Source: Mycobacterium sp. 4858
GTDB taxonomy: Bacteria > Actinomycetota > Actinomycetes > Mycobacteriales > Mycobacteriaceae
NCBI RefSeq assembly: GCF_900240975.1
Contig: NZ_LT968776.1
Location: 2,477,092 to 2,541,091, forward strand
Reading direction: 5' to 3'
Length of the DNA stretch: 64,000 nucleotides
Shown here: piece after piece, positions 8,026 to 16,304 of the stretch
Layout: every line of letters starts with the position of its first letter
How positions within the stretch are numbered: position 1 is the stretch's first letter
Program-made: the position numbers and the translations under genes
The notes under the pieces: model-generated
Seen by the model: the letters and a program-made list of their open reading frames with translations, nothing else
Databases searched by the model: none
What the model was told of the DNA's origin: nothing

Positions 8026-9747
8026 TCACTCGACGAGGTTGAGGCGTCCGTGCACGGCCTCGATCGCCTCGGCCATGTCCTCGCCGTTGATCTCCCTTAG
8101 GCGATCCTCGTCGAGGCTCTCGAAATCGACCGCCCGGGTCAGGCGGATGTCACGGTATTGTTCCCCCGCCTCCACGAGCTGTCGCGCGTAGCGGCCGTTG
8201 CCGGCAATGTCGAGCGCAGGCTTGCCGCGTACCGTCCGCTGACTGAGCAGCTTGGCCGCCGCCAGCAGGTTGTCCTCGGCTTCCGCGCTCAGGGCGGAGT
8301 CGTTCCCGGCCGCAATGACTTTCGCGATTTCCAGGATCTCCTCCGGGGAGTAGGAGTCGAATTCGATACGGGTGGCGAACCGGGACCGCAACCCCTCGTT
8401 CGTCTCCAGTAGCCGGTCGATATCGGAGCTGTAACCGGCGATGATCACCGCCAGTCGGTCCCGGTCGTTCTCCATCCGGGCCAGGAGGGTGTCCAGCGCC
8501 TCCTGGCCGAACGGGTCCGTCCGCCCATCCCGTTCCTGTACGAGGGCATAGGCCTCGTCGATGAACAGGACGCCGCCCAGGGCGCGATCGATGGTCTTGG
8601 TGGTCTTCACCGCCGACTGTCCTTCGTATTCGGCGACGAAATCTTTGCGTGCCGTCTCGACGAGTTTCGGTTCCGGGATGACGCCCAGCCCCGCCAGGAT
8701 GTTGGCCACCACCCGCGCGATCGTCGTCTTGCCCGTACCGGGCGGTCCGGTGAAGATCATGTGCTTGCTCGGCTGTGCCACCTTCATGCCACGGGCGGCC
8801 CGAACCCGCGCCATCTGCGTGGCGGCGCGGTACCGCTCGACTTGGTCCTTGACGCGGCTGAGCCCGATCTGCCGCTCCAGCTCGGCTTCCGCCTCGGCGA
8901 GCAGCTTCTCCCGTCCCGAGGTGTCGGCTACGACAGTGGACGCGTCCCAGGGGTCGGTGCGCGCGGCGATCTGTTCGGCGCTGGTGGTTTTCAACCGATA
9001 CGACGGATCCTTTAGGGCAGCAGTGACTTTAGGCTCCGGGTGGGTGGTCTGCAGCCACTCCAGCAGCGCCACCGCGGCCTCTTCATTTCCCTGTCCGCGG
9101 CGCGTCATCGCCAGATACCAGGCGATGGCGCGCGCACATGCCTCGCCGGCAGGCGACGCGTTAGCCTCCGTGAGCCGGCGCTCGGCTTCGGTAAACAGAC
9201 CGAGGTTCGCCGCGGCGACCCCGTGCGCGACGCCGGCCGCGGCCGCCAGGAACGCGTCCGGCCATTTGCCGGCGCCGCGTACCTCTTCGATCACTTCCGT
9301 CCAACGTTGCGCCTCGCCGTAGACCACCGCCTTGACCCAGGACAGCAGGTGCTCGGCGCCGGTCGCCGGACTTGCCTCCAAGGCCTCCATGGCGTCGGCG
9401 TAATTGCCTTGGGCCGCTTCACTTACAGCGAAACCCAGGGTGATCGCCAGCGGCGAGTTGACCGGGTAAGTGATGTCGCCGTATAGGCCACCGATCGCGA
9501 TCCGGGCGTTGACGGCGTTCATCGATATCTGGGCGGCCCCGGCCAGTTGTCCGAAATTCGTGCGCGAATACCAGGCGCGGAACAGTGTCACCCGATCGGT
9601 GTCACCGCAACGGATGCGGCCGATCCACGCATCGCAGGCCGACTCGTCGTAATTGGTGATCTCGGTGAACAGGTCCAGCGCCCGTGCCTCCGAGATGGGC
9701 AGCATGCCGACCGCACTCTCGAACAGACCGGCCAGCTGTGCGCTCAT
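8026..9747 (-). CDS. eccA1: EccA1, ESX-1 AAA+ ATPase
   Basis: EccA1 is a cytosolic CbxX/CfqX-type AAA+ ATPase needed for export of some ESX-1 substrates and thought to remodel PPE-EspG or Esp complexes. The 573-residue product has an N-terminal TPR-like helical domain (about 1-270) and a C-terminal AAA+ domain with Walker A GPPGTGKTT near residue 335, Walker B VLFIDEAYAL near 393 and a sensor-like IIAGY near 435. The length equals that of Rv3868 (573). Its ATG overlaps the espH stop by 4 bases. Confidence 0.97.
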   Translation of the reverse strand: MSAQLAGLFESAVGMLPISEARALDLFTEITNYDESACDAWIGRIRCGDTDRVTLFRAWYSRTNFGQLAGAAQISMNAVNARIAIGGLYGDITYPVNSPLAITLGFAVSEAAQGNYADAMEALEASPATGAEHLLSWVKAVVYGEAQRWTEVIEEVRGAGKWPDAFLAAAAGVAHGVAAANLGLFTEAERRLTEANASPAGEACARAIAWYLAMTRRGQGNEEAAVALLEWLQTTHPEPKVTAALKDPSYRLKTTSAEQIAARTDPWDASTVVADTSGREKLLAEAEAELERQIGLSRVKDQVERYRAATQMARVRAARGMKVAQPSKHMIFTGPPGTGKTTIARVVANILAGLGVIPEPKLVETARKDFVAEYEGQSAVKTTKTIDRALGGVLFIDEAYALVQERDGRTDPFGQEALDTLLARMENDRDRLAVIIAGYSSDIDRLLETNEGLRSRFATRIEFDSYSPEEILEIAKVIAAGNDSALSAEAEDNLLAAAKLLSQRTVRGKPALDIAGNGRYARQLVEAGEQYRDIRLTRAVDFESLDEDRLREINGEDMAEAIEAVHGRLNLVE

Positions 9748-10355
9748 TTGTCGGTTTCGTCATTCGTGTATCGGGCGGCGAAGACCTCTGCCTGTGCCAT
9801 ATCGGCCTGCTCGGCCGTCGGCAACGGATACACCGCGTCCATGAACTCTCGGATGACGTCGGTGTCGGCTATCCCGAGCTGGTCGAGGCTTTCCGTCACG
9901 GTTTGATCTTCCTGCAAGAACGTGCGTTGGCCTGCAAGCCCTTTTTGCCGGGCCAGGTCTGCAAGGACGAGAACCTCTTCTGCGAGTTCCGATTCGGTCA
10001 TGTTGGTCACCTTCGGCGACAGGGTGACCCGCTGCGTCCTCCCGTCGATGAGCGCCGACACCGACACCGTATCGGGGGGATTGGTCACCGTGAAGAGCGC
10101 AAGACCTTCTTCTTCGTCTTCTTCTTCGGCCTCGGCCTCGGTCACCGAGGCGATGGCCGCCAGCTCCGTTTCGCTGTCATCGGGTTCTGTGGGTGCGTAC
10201 TCATCGAACGCGTCGGCGGGCGTTTCCTCGAAGCCGTCTTCGGTGAAGGAAAAATCCAGGGCATCGGAGTGATGTAGGCCGTGATCGTCGGAGTCGGAAT
10301 GGTGCGCGGAGAAGTCGAGGGCGGAGAGGTCATCATGGTCGTCGTGCTGGGGCAT
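9744..10355 (-). CDS. espH: EspH, ESX-1 secretion-associated protein
   Basis: EspH is a cytosolic ESX-1 accessory protein reported in M. marinum to act as a chaperone for EspE-type substrates. I place the start at the ATG giving MPQHDDHDDLSALDFSAHHS: it follows AGAAGAAC and matches the LDALDFSA-like start of Rv3867, while longer versions run into non-conserved text. The 203-residue product has a His/Asp-rich first 30 residues, a very acidic stretch (EAEEEDEEEG) near residue 95, then a conserved domain (LFTVTNPPDTVSVS ... LADLARQKG). It is about 20 residues longer than the M. tuberculosis protein, mostly in the acidic region. Confidence 0.92.
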   Translation of the reverse strand: MPQHDDHDDLSALDFSAHHSDSDDHGLHHSDALDFSFTEDGFEETPADAFDEYAPTEPDDSETELAAIASVTEAEAEEEDEEEGLALFTVTNPPDTVSVSALIDGRTQRVTLSPKVTNMTESELAEEVLVLADLARQKGLAGQRTFLQEDQTVTESLDQLGIADTDVIREFMDAVYPLPTAEQADMAQAEVFAARYTNDETDK

Positions 10356-10401
10356 GAAGGTTCTTCTTTCTGGTTTCCGTACTGAATAGATAACGGCAGA
10401 A

Positions 10402-11250
10402 TCAACCCCGGTACGAGGCTTCGGCGGCTCCGACGTGATCGAACCAGCTGCCCACGGGGAGGAACTCGAGCAGCGCCTCCAAGGCGCGCTGCAGATTCTC
10501 CTGCGTGCCGGGAAGGAAACTTCCGTACAGCTCGCCGCCGACGCGACGGGGCAGCGACACCAGCCGGCCCAATGCCGAGTCGAGGACACCGGCGGCCACG
10601 TCGGTCTGCGTAGACGTGCCGCCTGGGTGGCGTTGGCCGGCGGTGATTTCCACCCAGCTGCTCGGGTTGGTGATGATCTCGGCGTAGATACGGGCCGACG
10701 GTGCCTCGAGGCCGTGTGCGGTCAACTGCGCCGCGGTGGTGCATTTGGCGAGTTCGCCGGCGAGGCCCGTCAGCGGTTCGACATTGGCGGGTTCGGCAGT
10801 GCTTAGAACCGTGGTCACCATGCCCGCCAGGCCCACCTGAGGAGCCACCAGCTGCAGCACCAACAGGTCGCCGTCTCGCGCCGCGATGACGTGACGTTCG
10901 TCCTTGCGGCACACCGCGAATCGCACCATGACACCGCCGACATCGCGCCGCCACCATCGGCCCTCCAGCGTCCGGTCGGGCCTGCTGAGGGTGTCGACCA
11001 TCGCCGCCACTGTCGGGTGAGGCTCACCGTTTTGATCGAGCACCCCCTGCGCGGTGAGGTCATGCTGCACCTGGCTCCAGACCAGGTTGCGCAGGTCCTC
11101 TTGTGGGATGTTTTGCCGGATCCCAAGCGCGGTAGGGAAATCGACCAGGTGTAACCGGTCGGCGATGACCAACATCCCGTCGATGGTCACCTCCACGCCG
11201 ACGACGTCATCGACGAGGCCGGCGCGACCGCCAGTGAGGGGACCGGACAT
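10402..11250 (-). CDS. espG1: EspG1, PE/PPE-specific chaperone
   Basis: EspG1 binds the exposed tip of its cognate PPE protein in the cytosol and keeps PE-PPE pairs soluble for ESX-1 export. I chose the ATG giving MSGPLTGGRAGLVDDVVGVE, 2 bases after the espF stop; upstream extension would overlap espF and lacks conservation. At 282 residues it is the family length. Family text is clear throughout (VTIDGMLVIADRLHLVDFP, RWWRRDVGGVMVRF, VAPQVGLAGMV, LYGSFLPGT). It is followed 46 bases later by espH. Confidence 0.95.
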   Translation of the reverse strand: MSGPLTGGRAGLVDDVVGVEVTIDGMLVIADRLHLVDFPTALGIRQNIPQEDLRNLVWSQVQHDLTAQGVLDQNGEPHPTVAAMVDTLSRPDRTLEGRWWRRDVGGVMVRFAVCRKDERHVIAARDGDLLVLQLVAPQVGLAGMVTTVLSTAEPANVEPLTGLAGELAKCTTAAQLTAHGLEAPSARIYAEIITNPSSWVEITAGQRHPGGTSTQTDVAAGVLDSALGRLVSLPRRVGGELYGSFLPGTQENLQRALEALLEFLPVGSWFDHVGAAEASYRG

Positions 11251-11252
11251 GA

Positions 11253-11567
11253 TTAGTTGTCGAGCATTTGGCTTTTGAGGTTGCCGCTCAACTCGCTGTC
11301 GACGCCCTTGTACGCCGCTTTGGCGCCGCGCAGTTTCGCGGCGAGTTCGTTGGCGGCGGCCGAAAGGTTTTGCCCGGCTGTGCGGCGCGCACCTTCGGCG
11401 CTGCTGAACGCACCGTTGGAGCATCCGCTGATAACACCGTGGGTCACCCACACCGCGACGGTGAGATTGGAGGTTGCACCGGCTGCCTCCCCCGCGACGC
11501 CCTTCGCTGCATCCTGCTTGCCCGCCAGCGTCTCCAAGTAGTCCGGTGTGACATTCAATGCGGCCAT
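11253..11567 (-). CDS. espF: EspF, ESX-1 secretion-associated protein
   Basis: EspF is a small EspC-like, WXG100-sized ESX-1 substrate. The 104-residue product opens MAALNVTPDYLETLAGKQDA and contains the THG turn typical of the EspC/EspF family near residue 43, between two predicted helices, then an Ala/Ser-rich helix. It is encoded 63 bases after espE and 2 bases before espG1, the conserved espE-espF-espG1-espH order. Sequence drift from the M. tuberculosis protein is considerable, so the name rests on size, fold signature and position together. Confidence 0.88.
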   Translation of the reverse strand: MAALNVTPDYLETLAGKQDAAKGVAGEAAGATSNLTVAVWVTHGVISGCSNGAFSSAEGARRTAGQNLSAAANELAAKLRGAKAAYKGVDSELSGNLKSQMLDN

Positions 11568-11630
11568 TGATGTTTCTCCTGTTCTATCGCTATGGCGTTG
11601 GCTTGCATTGGTTTTGATGCGTCAGGGACA

Positions 11631-12920
11631 TCACAGGACGCGGCCGGGCCTGTCGGCCCCAGCCTCGGCACCGGCCTCCGCGACTTCTACGGGAGCTCGT
11701 TCGGCACCGGCTGCGCCCGAGGCGGCGCCGGCCTCGTCGGCGGCCTTCGCGGCGGGTGCGTCGCCGGCCGCCCCTTGGCCTCTTGCGGAGGCCGCGAGCT
11801 GCTGTGCCTGTCCCACTGTCTGGCTTACCGTCTGGCTTACCTGGTTCACCGGCTGGGACAACGCCGACGAGGCTTGGGCCATCTGCGCCGTCTGCGCGGG
11901 GCTGGGTGGCGCGAACGCCGGTGCCGCCGGCGCCGTTTGACTCGGAGCCTGCGCCGCCGCGTCAGTCGAGCTTGTCGCGTGAGCTTCACTGGCGGCGTCC
12001 AGCAAAACGCGTTGCGCCGGCGAAGCGGACTCGCGGCCCAAGCTGGTGTTGGCCAACGATTGGATCGTCGGGGCGGCGGCGAAGGCCGACAGCCCGTCGG
12101 AAACGGCCGTGAAGCTGGAAAGCTGGGACGCGGTCTTCGCCGCCACCTCGCCCTTGATCTCGCCGAACGTGCCTGCCATCTCGGTTTGCGCCCTGCCGGC
12201 GAGCTCGCCATAGCTGATGGACAGCGCGTCGACCGAGTGGGAAATCGACATCGAATTGGACAGCGTGAACATCTCGAACGCGAAGACCGATGCGCATGCC
12301 CCGAAGGCGGCCACGATCTGGAACGCGCACGATATTTCCGGGCCGGTGATGGGGATCAGGTACAGGGCCATCGCAACGCCGAGGCACGCGGTAAGTACCA
12401 GGGTCGATACCGTTACGCACATGTGCGCCTGCTTGACCTTGCCGGCCTGATCGGCCACCAGGGTCTTCATCTGCTTGTCCAGTTCTTCCATCTGCTGCAC
12501 AAGTGATCTCAGCGTGTCGTTCATGGCCTTATAGGCGTCGGCTGCCTCACCGGTCCAGCGAAGTTCGTCCGGATTGGCCGCTTCCAGATTGAGCTTGACG
12601 TTCTCGTACTTGTCTTTGGCGGTGCTGAATGCGGATCCCGTGTCCGGGGACGAGAGCCCATTAAGTAAGTCCACGAGGAAGATCGCCAACATAGCGCCGT
12701 CGATAATCGCCGTCGGCGTCGGCAGCACCTTTTTCCCGACTTTATCCAACGCGTCCTTGAGTCCGGTTTTCGTCTTGGCGAAGTATTCGACAGCCTTGCC
12801 CGCGGCGGCGGCGCCGCCCGCTGCCGCGCTGACCCAGTCTCCGCTGTAGGCGGCCCCGCCCGCGCCTTGAAGTCGTTGCACCACGGTCGCCAGAGAACTT
12901 CCACCTGCAAGCCAAGCCAC
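11631..12920 (-). CDS. espE: EspE, ESX-1 secretion-associated protein
   Basis: EspE is an abundant ESX-1 substrate found at the mycobacterial cell surface and is the first gene of this operon. The 429-residue product starts at a GTG preceded by AAGGGA 6 bases upstream. It has a Gly/Ala N-terminus, a helical WXG-like region (ELRWTGEAADAYKAMNDTLR near 120), two hydrophobic segments around 170-190 and 195-215, and a long Ala/Gln/Ser-rich tail. Length and layout resemble Rv3864 (about 400 residues). The low-complexity C-terminus is the least conserved part. Confidence 0.9.
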   Translation of the reverse strand: MAWLAGGSSLATVVQRLQGAGGAAYSGDWVSAAAGGAAAAGKAVEYFAKTKTGLKDALDKVGKKVLPTPTAIIDGAMLAIFLVDLLNGLSSPDTGSAFSTAKDKYENVKLNLEAANPDELRWTGEAADAYKAMNDTLRSLVQQMEELDKQMKTLVADQAGKVKQAHMCVTVSTLVLTACLGVAMALYLIPITGPEISCAFQIVAAFGACASVFAFEMFTLSNSMSISHSVDALSISYGELAGRAQTEMAGTFGEIKGEVAAKTASQLSSFTAVSDGLSAFAAAPTIQSLANTSLGRESASPAQRVLLDAASEAHATSSTDAAAQAPSQTAPAAPAFAPPSPAQTAQMAQASSALSQPVNQVSQTVSQTVGQAQQLAASARGQGAAGDAPAAKAADEAGAASGAAGAERAPVEVAEAGAEAGADRPGRVL

Positions 12921-13600
12921 GTCGATTTCCCTTCACGCTGGTTGCTCCCATGCTGGTCGTGCGCACGGTGAGTCGAGCGTAACAGCGCACCAACCCCCCT
13001 CGATGCACGAATTTTGTAATAAGCCAGCGGTTTCGAAGCGGTCGGCTGGTGCGGTCCGCGGCGAAGATTGCGGCACGGTTGCCGGGCGGTGAACGATTGG
13101 ATCAGGCCAGTCCCACGGCCACAGCGGATCTGGGCGACGAACGCCCGATCGTATCGGACACCACGTATCCGCGGTTCCTTGCGGCACTTGCCTGGCGGTC
13201 GTAATCGGGCCTTCGCTGGCTGCCGGAGGACCGCGCAGTGCGATCGCGAGATGGCCTGAGCCCCAGGCGGATTGGTTTACCCGAACGGGTTTGACGGTCC
13301 CAGCACGGCGACCACTTGGCATGCGAATCAACCTGGCACAAGAGAGGCGATGGCCCGTTCCTGCGTCCGCGTCGCAAGTGCGTCCGCTCGCACGCCGCTC
13401 CGTTTCGTGCGGGTGCCCCGGAAGCAACGAGCCACGGCCAGACACGGCCTACGGCTGCGTGTGGTCCGACGCCCGGGCCGACTCTGTCGCATCGCGTATT
13501 CCCGGCCTCAGCGACGCGGGTTGGACGCGCCACATGGCCGGCGATCATGAGGGCTGCGAAGCGCCGCAAAGTCGCGGCGAAATAAAGGGCGCGTCCGGCC
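12921..13600. other. Non-coding region upstream of espE
   Basis: About 680 bases separate the espE start from the stop of the next minus-strand gene. The open frames crossing it are unconserved, Arg/Pro-rich and lack ribosome sites, so I take them as chance frames of GC-rich DNA. The stretch nearest espE should hold the promoter and EspR/WhiB6-responsive sequences of the espE operon, but I could not identify a site. In M. tuberculosis a gene (Rv3863) lies between espE and whiB6; here only the shorter regulator downstream is seen. Confidence 0.5.
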
Positions 13601-14323
13601 TTAATGAATTTCGCCGATCAACCTTTCCAGCGCTGCGGCGGCGTCGTCGGTTAATGGGTCGCCCGCTTCGGCGCGGACAACATCCTCCTCGCGCACGCCG
13701 GCCGCCTGTGCTGTCTCCTGGGCGGACAGGTTGGCCTGCCGCCGCATCGCGTAGAGGCGCGGGGCCAATGGGGCATCCGCGGCGCCGGCGGCGAGTGTCA
13801 TGAGTTCGTCGTAATGCCGGCGAACCCGGGCGAGCGCCTTGATCAGTTCAGGGGTCATCGTGCTGATGCGGGCCGCCCGGACCGCGATCGTCTCCAGCTG
13901 ACGCAGATCGAACAGGATGGGCTCGACCCGCTCGATGAACTCCGGATCGTGGACCGCCGGCAACGCGGCGATGGCCAGGCTGCAGCCGTCGACGGCGGCG
14001 ACGACCGCCTGCGCGATCAGCGACTCCGCGCTCTCGGGTCCGGGGCCGGCGGCCGACCGCCCATCGGGAACGCTGTCCTGCCGAGGGGAGGCCGCGGGCA
14101 TGGTGCCCTCCTGGCGGATTCGCGCGATCGTTCCCGTGGGCCACTGCAACACTTCCTCGAGCTTCGCGCGGGTCCGCTCGCGGGGCCAGCTGCGTCCCTT
14201 CTCGAAAGCGATGAGAGCGCCCGCGTTGATGATTCCGTCGGCCGCCAGGCTGCGCTGGCTGATGTCGAGTTCGCGGCGGCGGGCGGCGGCGGCGGCCCCG
14301 GCACGAACCAGGCCCGGGTCCAT
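13601..14323 (-). CDS. HTH regulator divergent from whiB6 (EspM position)
   Basis: A probable DNA-binding regulator. From the ATG giving MDPGLVRAGAAAAARRRELD the product has 240 residues; an in-frame start at 14446 would add 41 less convincing residues. Residues 1-60 look like an XRE/Cro-type helix-turn-helix (RRRELDISQRSLAADG ... AFEKGRSWPRERTR). The C-terminal 45 residues look like a second one (LYAMRRQANLSAQETAQAAG). Between them is a helical spacer. In M. marinum the gene divergent from whiB6 is espM, a repressor of whiB6; position suggests the same job here, but the family match is my inference, not a recognised orthology. Confidence 0.65.
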   Translation of the reverse strand: MDPGLVRAGAAAAARRRELDISQRSLAADGIINAGALIAFEKGRSWPRERTRAKLEEVLQWPTGTIARIRQEGTMPAASPRQDSVPDGRSAAGPGPESAESLIAQAVVAAVDGCSLAIAALPAVHDPEFIERVEPILFDLRQLETIAVRAARISTMTPELIKALARVRRHYDELMTLAAGAADAPLAPRLYAMRRQANLSAQETAQAAGVREEDVVRAEAGDPLTDDAAAALERLIGEIH

Positions 14324-14930
14324 ATCGCTGGTCTGGGAGCCGGTGTGGCGCTCATTCGACTCGCCGAGGCCTTGTCGCCCCAGTGTCTCCGATGGCCCGG
14401 TCATATCGATTCGACATTCCCCCCGCTGGACCGGCGAACTCCGCACGATCGTTTCCCTGTTCGCCGAGCCGACGGACTGTCGCCCGGCGCCGAGCCGCCT
14501 GCATCCCCGGTGATTCCTCGCTTGAGAACAGCGCGGCGGACTCTCCGTCCTGCCGATTCTAACCGTTGCACCCCGGCATTCCTATCGCAGATGCTACGTT
14601 TCTCGGCCGTCAGAACTGTGAAATGGTCAGGCGGCGGATCTCCGAGAAGCCGGCCCACGCTACGGTTGGGCGCGCAACGACGGCCGCCGCACGCGACGGC
14701 CGAGGGTGGGATATCTGCGGCCGGCCGCGCGGGTTCGACCTCTCCGACATTTTTACTTACCGGTCATGCGGTTGCCGCTTTCGAGTGCTTAACTACGCAT
14801 GTATCAAATAAGGTAGGTCGCGCAGGAGTCACGTGTTCGGAGGCTTAACTGTGGCGTTGCAGCGCTTCGTGCGCTGCGGCCTGTGTTGCACGGCGGGCAC
14901 TGCCGCGATGATTCGTGCCGGGACGGGAGA

Positions 14931-15218
14931 ATGACCGCGCCCGAGCACGGCTTTTGGCAGGGGGCGTGCACGCAGGATCCTGAGCGTTGGACGACGACGC
15001 CTGACGCCGAGGCCAAAGCGCTCTGCCGAAGGTGTCCACGCCGGTGGGCGTGCGCCCGGGAGGCGTGTGAGCTGCCTGGGGCCGAGGGCTTGTGGGCCGG
15101 TGTAGTGATTCCCGAAGGGGGGCGGGCCCGGACCTTCGCGTTGCGCCAGCTGCGCTCGCTTGCCGAGCTGCACGGGTATCCGGTGCGCGAACACAGCGCT
15201 TCGACGAGGTCGGCGTAA
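14931..15218 (+). CDS. whiB6: WhiB6-like iron-sulfur regulator, copy 1
   Basis: WhiB proteins carry a [4Fe-4S] cluster and control transcription with SigA; WhiB6 adjusts ESX-1 expression. The 95-residue product (start MTAPEHGFWQGACTQDPERW) has the four-cysteine signature: one Cys at residue 13, then LCRRCPRRWACAR giving CxxC and C-x5-C. It also has the GLWAGV turn and a basic C-terminus. A GGGAGA ribosome site abuts the ATG closely, so a slightly different start is possible. It lacks the longer M. tuberculosis N-terminus. A second, closer WhiB6 homologue follows 253 bases downstream on the same strand. Confidence 0.85.
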   Translation: MTAPEHGFWQGACTQDPERWTTTPDAEAKALCRRCPRRWACAREACELPGAEGLWAGVVIPEGGRARTFALRQLRSLAELHGYPVREHSASTRSA

Positions 15219-15394
15219 CGGCGTGCCCGCTACGGTTGGCCCGGCGCGGCTCCACGTGCCCGCCGTCAGCTGAAGACCCAGTTCACGCACCGTATCGGCC
15301 GTCGCGTGGGCGATTCGCCGACACGCGCGGCTTCGGCGGCAGCGACATACCGAAGCGCCATCTGCGAGGGATCACTTCAGTTGCGGACAGAAAA

Positions 15395-15424
15395 CTGTTG
15401 CATTGAAACGGTTAGCGCTATAGT
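15395..15424 (+). promoter_or_regulatory. Possible promoter of second whiB6 copy
   Basis: TATAGT at 15419-15424 resembles a mycobacterial SigA -10 element, with CTGTTG at 15395-15400 as a weak -35 at 18-base spacing. It lies about 48 bases before the ATG of the second whiB6-like gene. This is pattern matching only. Confidence 0.35.
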
Positions 15425-15471
15425 TTGGTGAGTGTAATGCAGGACCCCGCTATGCCAGAAGGGCGCGCGAC

Positions 15472-15753
15472 ATGACCGCAGCAGTTTCGTACAACATCCC
15501 GCTCGGCGCCTGCACGCAGGATCCCGACCGCTGGACCACCGCCCCCGACGCCGAGGCGATCGCCCTGTGCCGGGCCTGCCCGCGCCGCTGGATGTGCGCG
15601 CGGGATGCCGTGGAGTCGGCCGGCGCGGAAGGCTTGTGGGCCGGAGTGGTGATCCCCGAAGGCGGCCGCCCACGCGCGTTCGCGTTGCGCCAACTTCGGT
15701 CCCTGGCCGAGCGCAACGGATATCCGGTGCGCGAGACCGCGAAGTCGGCCTAG
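15472..15753 (+). CDS. whiB6: WhiB6, iron-sulfur transcriptional regulator, copy 2
   Basis: This copy is the nearer match to M. tuberculosis WhiB6: text such as PLGACTQDPDRWTT, CRACPRRWMCARDAVESAG, AEGLWAGVVIPE and LRSLAERNGYPVR is almost that of Rv3862c. The 93-residue product keeps the four cluster cysteines (one near residue 13, then CRAC and C-x5-C) and the GLWAGV turn. By family knowledge it senses redox/NO through its cluster and tunes the ESX-1 promoter region. It is transcribed away from the HTH regulator at 13601-14323, with the first whiB6-like copy between them. Confidence 0.93.
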   Translation: MTAAVSYNIPLGACTQDPDRWTTAPDAEAIALCRACPRRWMCARDAVESAGAEGLWAGVVIPEGGRPRAFALRQLRSLAERNGYPVRETAKSA

Positions 15754-15849
15754 GCCCGGCCCATGGCCGCCGATTGTGAACCTTCGGCGACCGGTGGTCG
15801 CCGAAACCGCTGCGGCGCTTTCTCTTTGGGGCGACCGAGCAGGCGGCCG

Positions 15850-16290
15850 TCAAGCCGGCTCGAAGCGGAAGACGGCGAGCCGTCCCGCCAGTGCTTCGAA
15901 TTCGTCGGCCGTTCCATCACGCACCATCCCGGACCGTTTGGCGAACGCCACTCCGACGGGGACTTTGGCGGGGAATTCCCGCAGCACCGGCCGGGCTTCT
16001 CCGGCGGAGAGTTCGACGATCCGGACTTCCTGTGACCGCAGGCCGCGGCTGAGAACGCCGGTGCCCGCCGCCCGGGCGTTCGCCGCCCAGTCGGCGCCGG
16101 GATAGCCCGCTACTACGTACATGTCGCCCTCGAATTCGAACGGCGTCATCGGGGTGCTGCGGGGCCGGCCCGACTTGCGGCCGGGCACCGTCAACACCAT
16201 CGCCGGACCGGTGGGAATCCCGAGCCGTTGGACGGCCATCATCACCTTGTTCATGGGTTTGAGGTAGCGCGGCGGACGCGGTTGTGACAT
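15850..16290 (-). CDS. F420-dependent nitroreductase family protein (DUF385/Ddn-like)
   Basis: The 146-residue product belongs to the flavin/deazaflavin oxidoreductase family of actinobacteria, whose members use reduced F420 to reduce quinones or other acceptors. Diagnostic text is KPMNKVMMAVQRLG, VLTVPGRKSGRPRSTPMTPF and YVVAGYPGADWAANARAAG. I choose the ATG at 16288-16290 because AAGGAG lies 6 bases upstream; a further ATG at 16308 lacks one and would overlap the preceding gene. It follows the NmrA-like gene by 14 bases, so the two are probably one operon. Confidence 0.88.
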   Translation of the reverse strand: MSQPRPPRYLKPMNKVMMAVQRLGIPTGPAMVLTVPGRKSGRPRSTPMTPFEFEGDMYVVAGYPGADWAANARAAGTGVLSRGLRSQEVRIVELSAGEARPVLREFPAKVPVGVAFAKRSGMVRDGTADEFEALAGRLAVFRFEPA

Positions 16291-16304
16291 GTCGTTCTCC
16301 TTAT

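Noticed and set aside
13291..13803. Plus-strand frame of 170 residues upstream of espE
   Set aside because: Arg/Pro/Ser-rich, no motif, and it runs into the antisense of the HTH regulator; no ribosome site.
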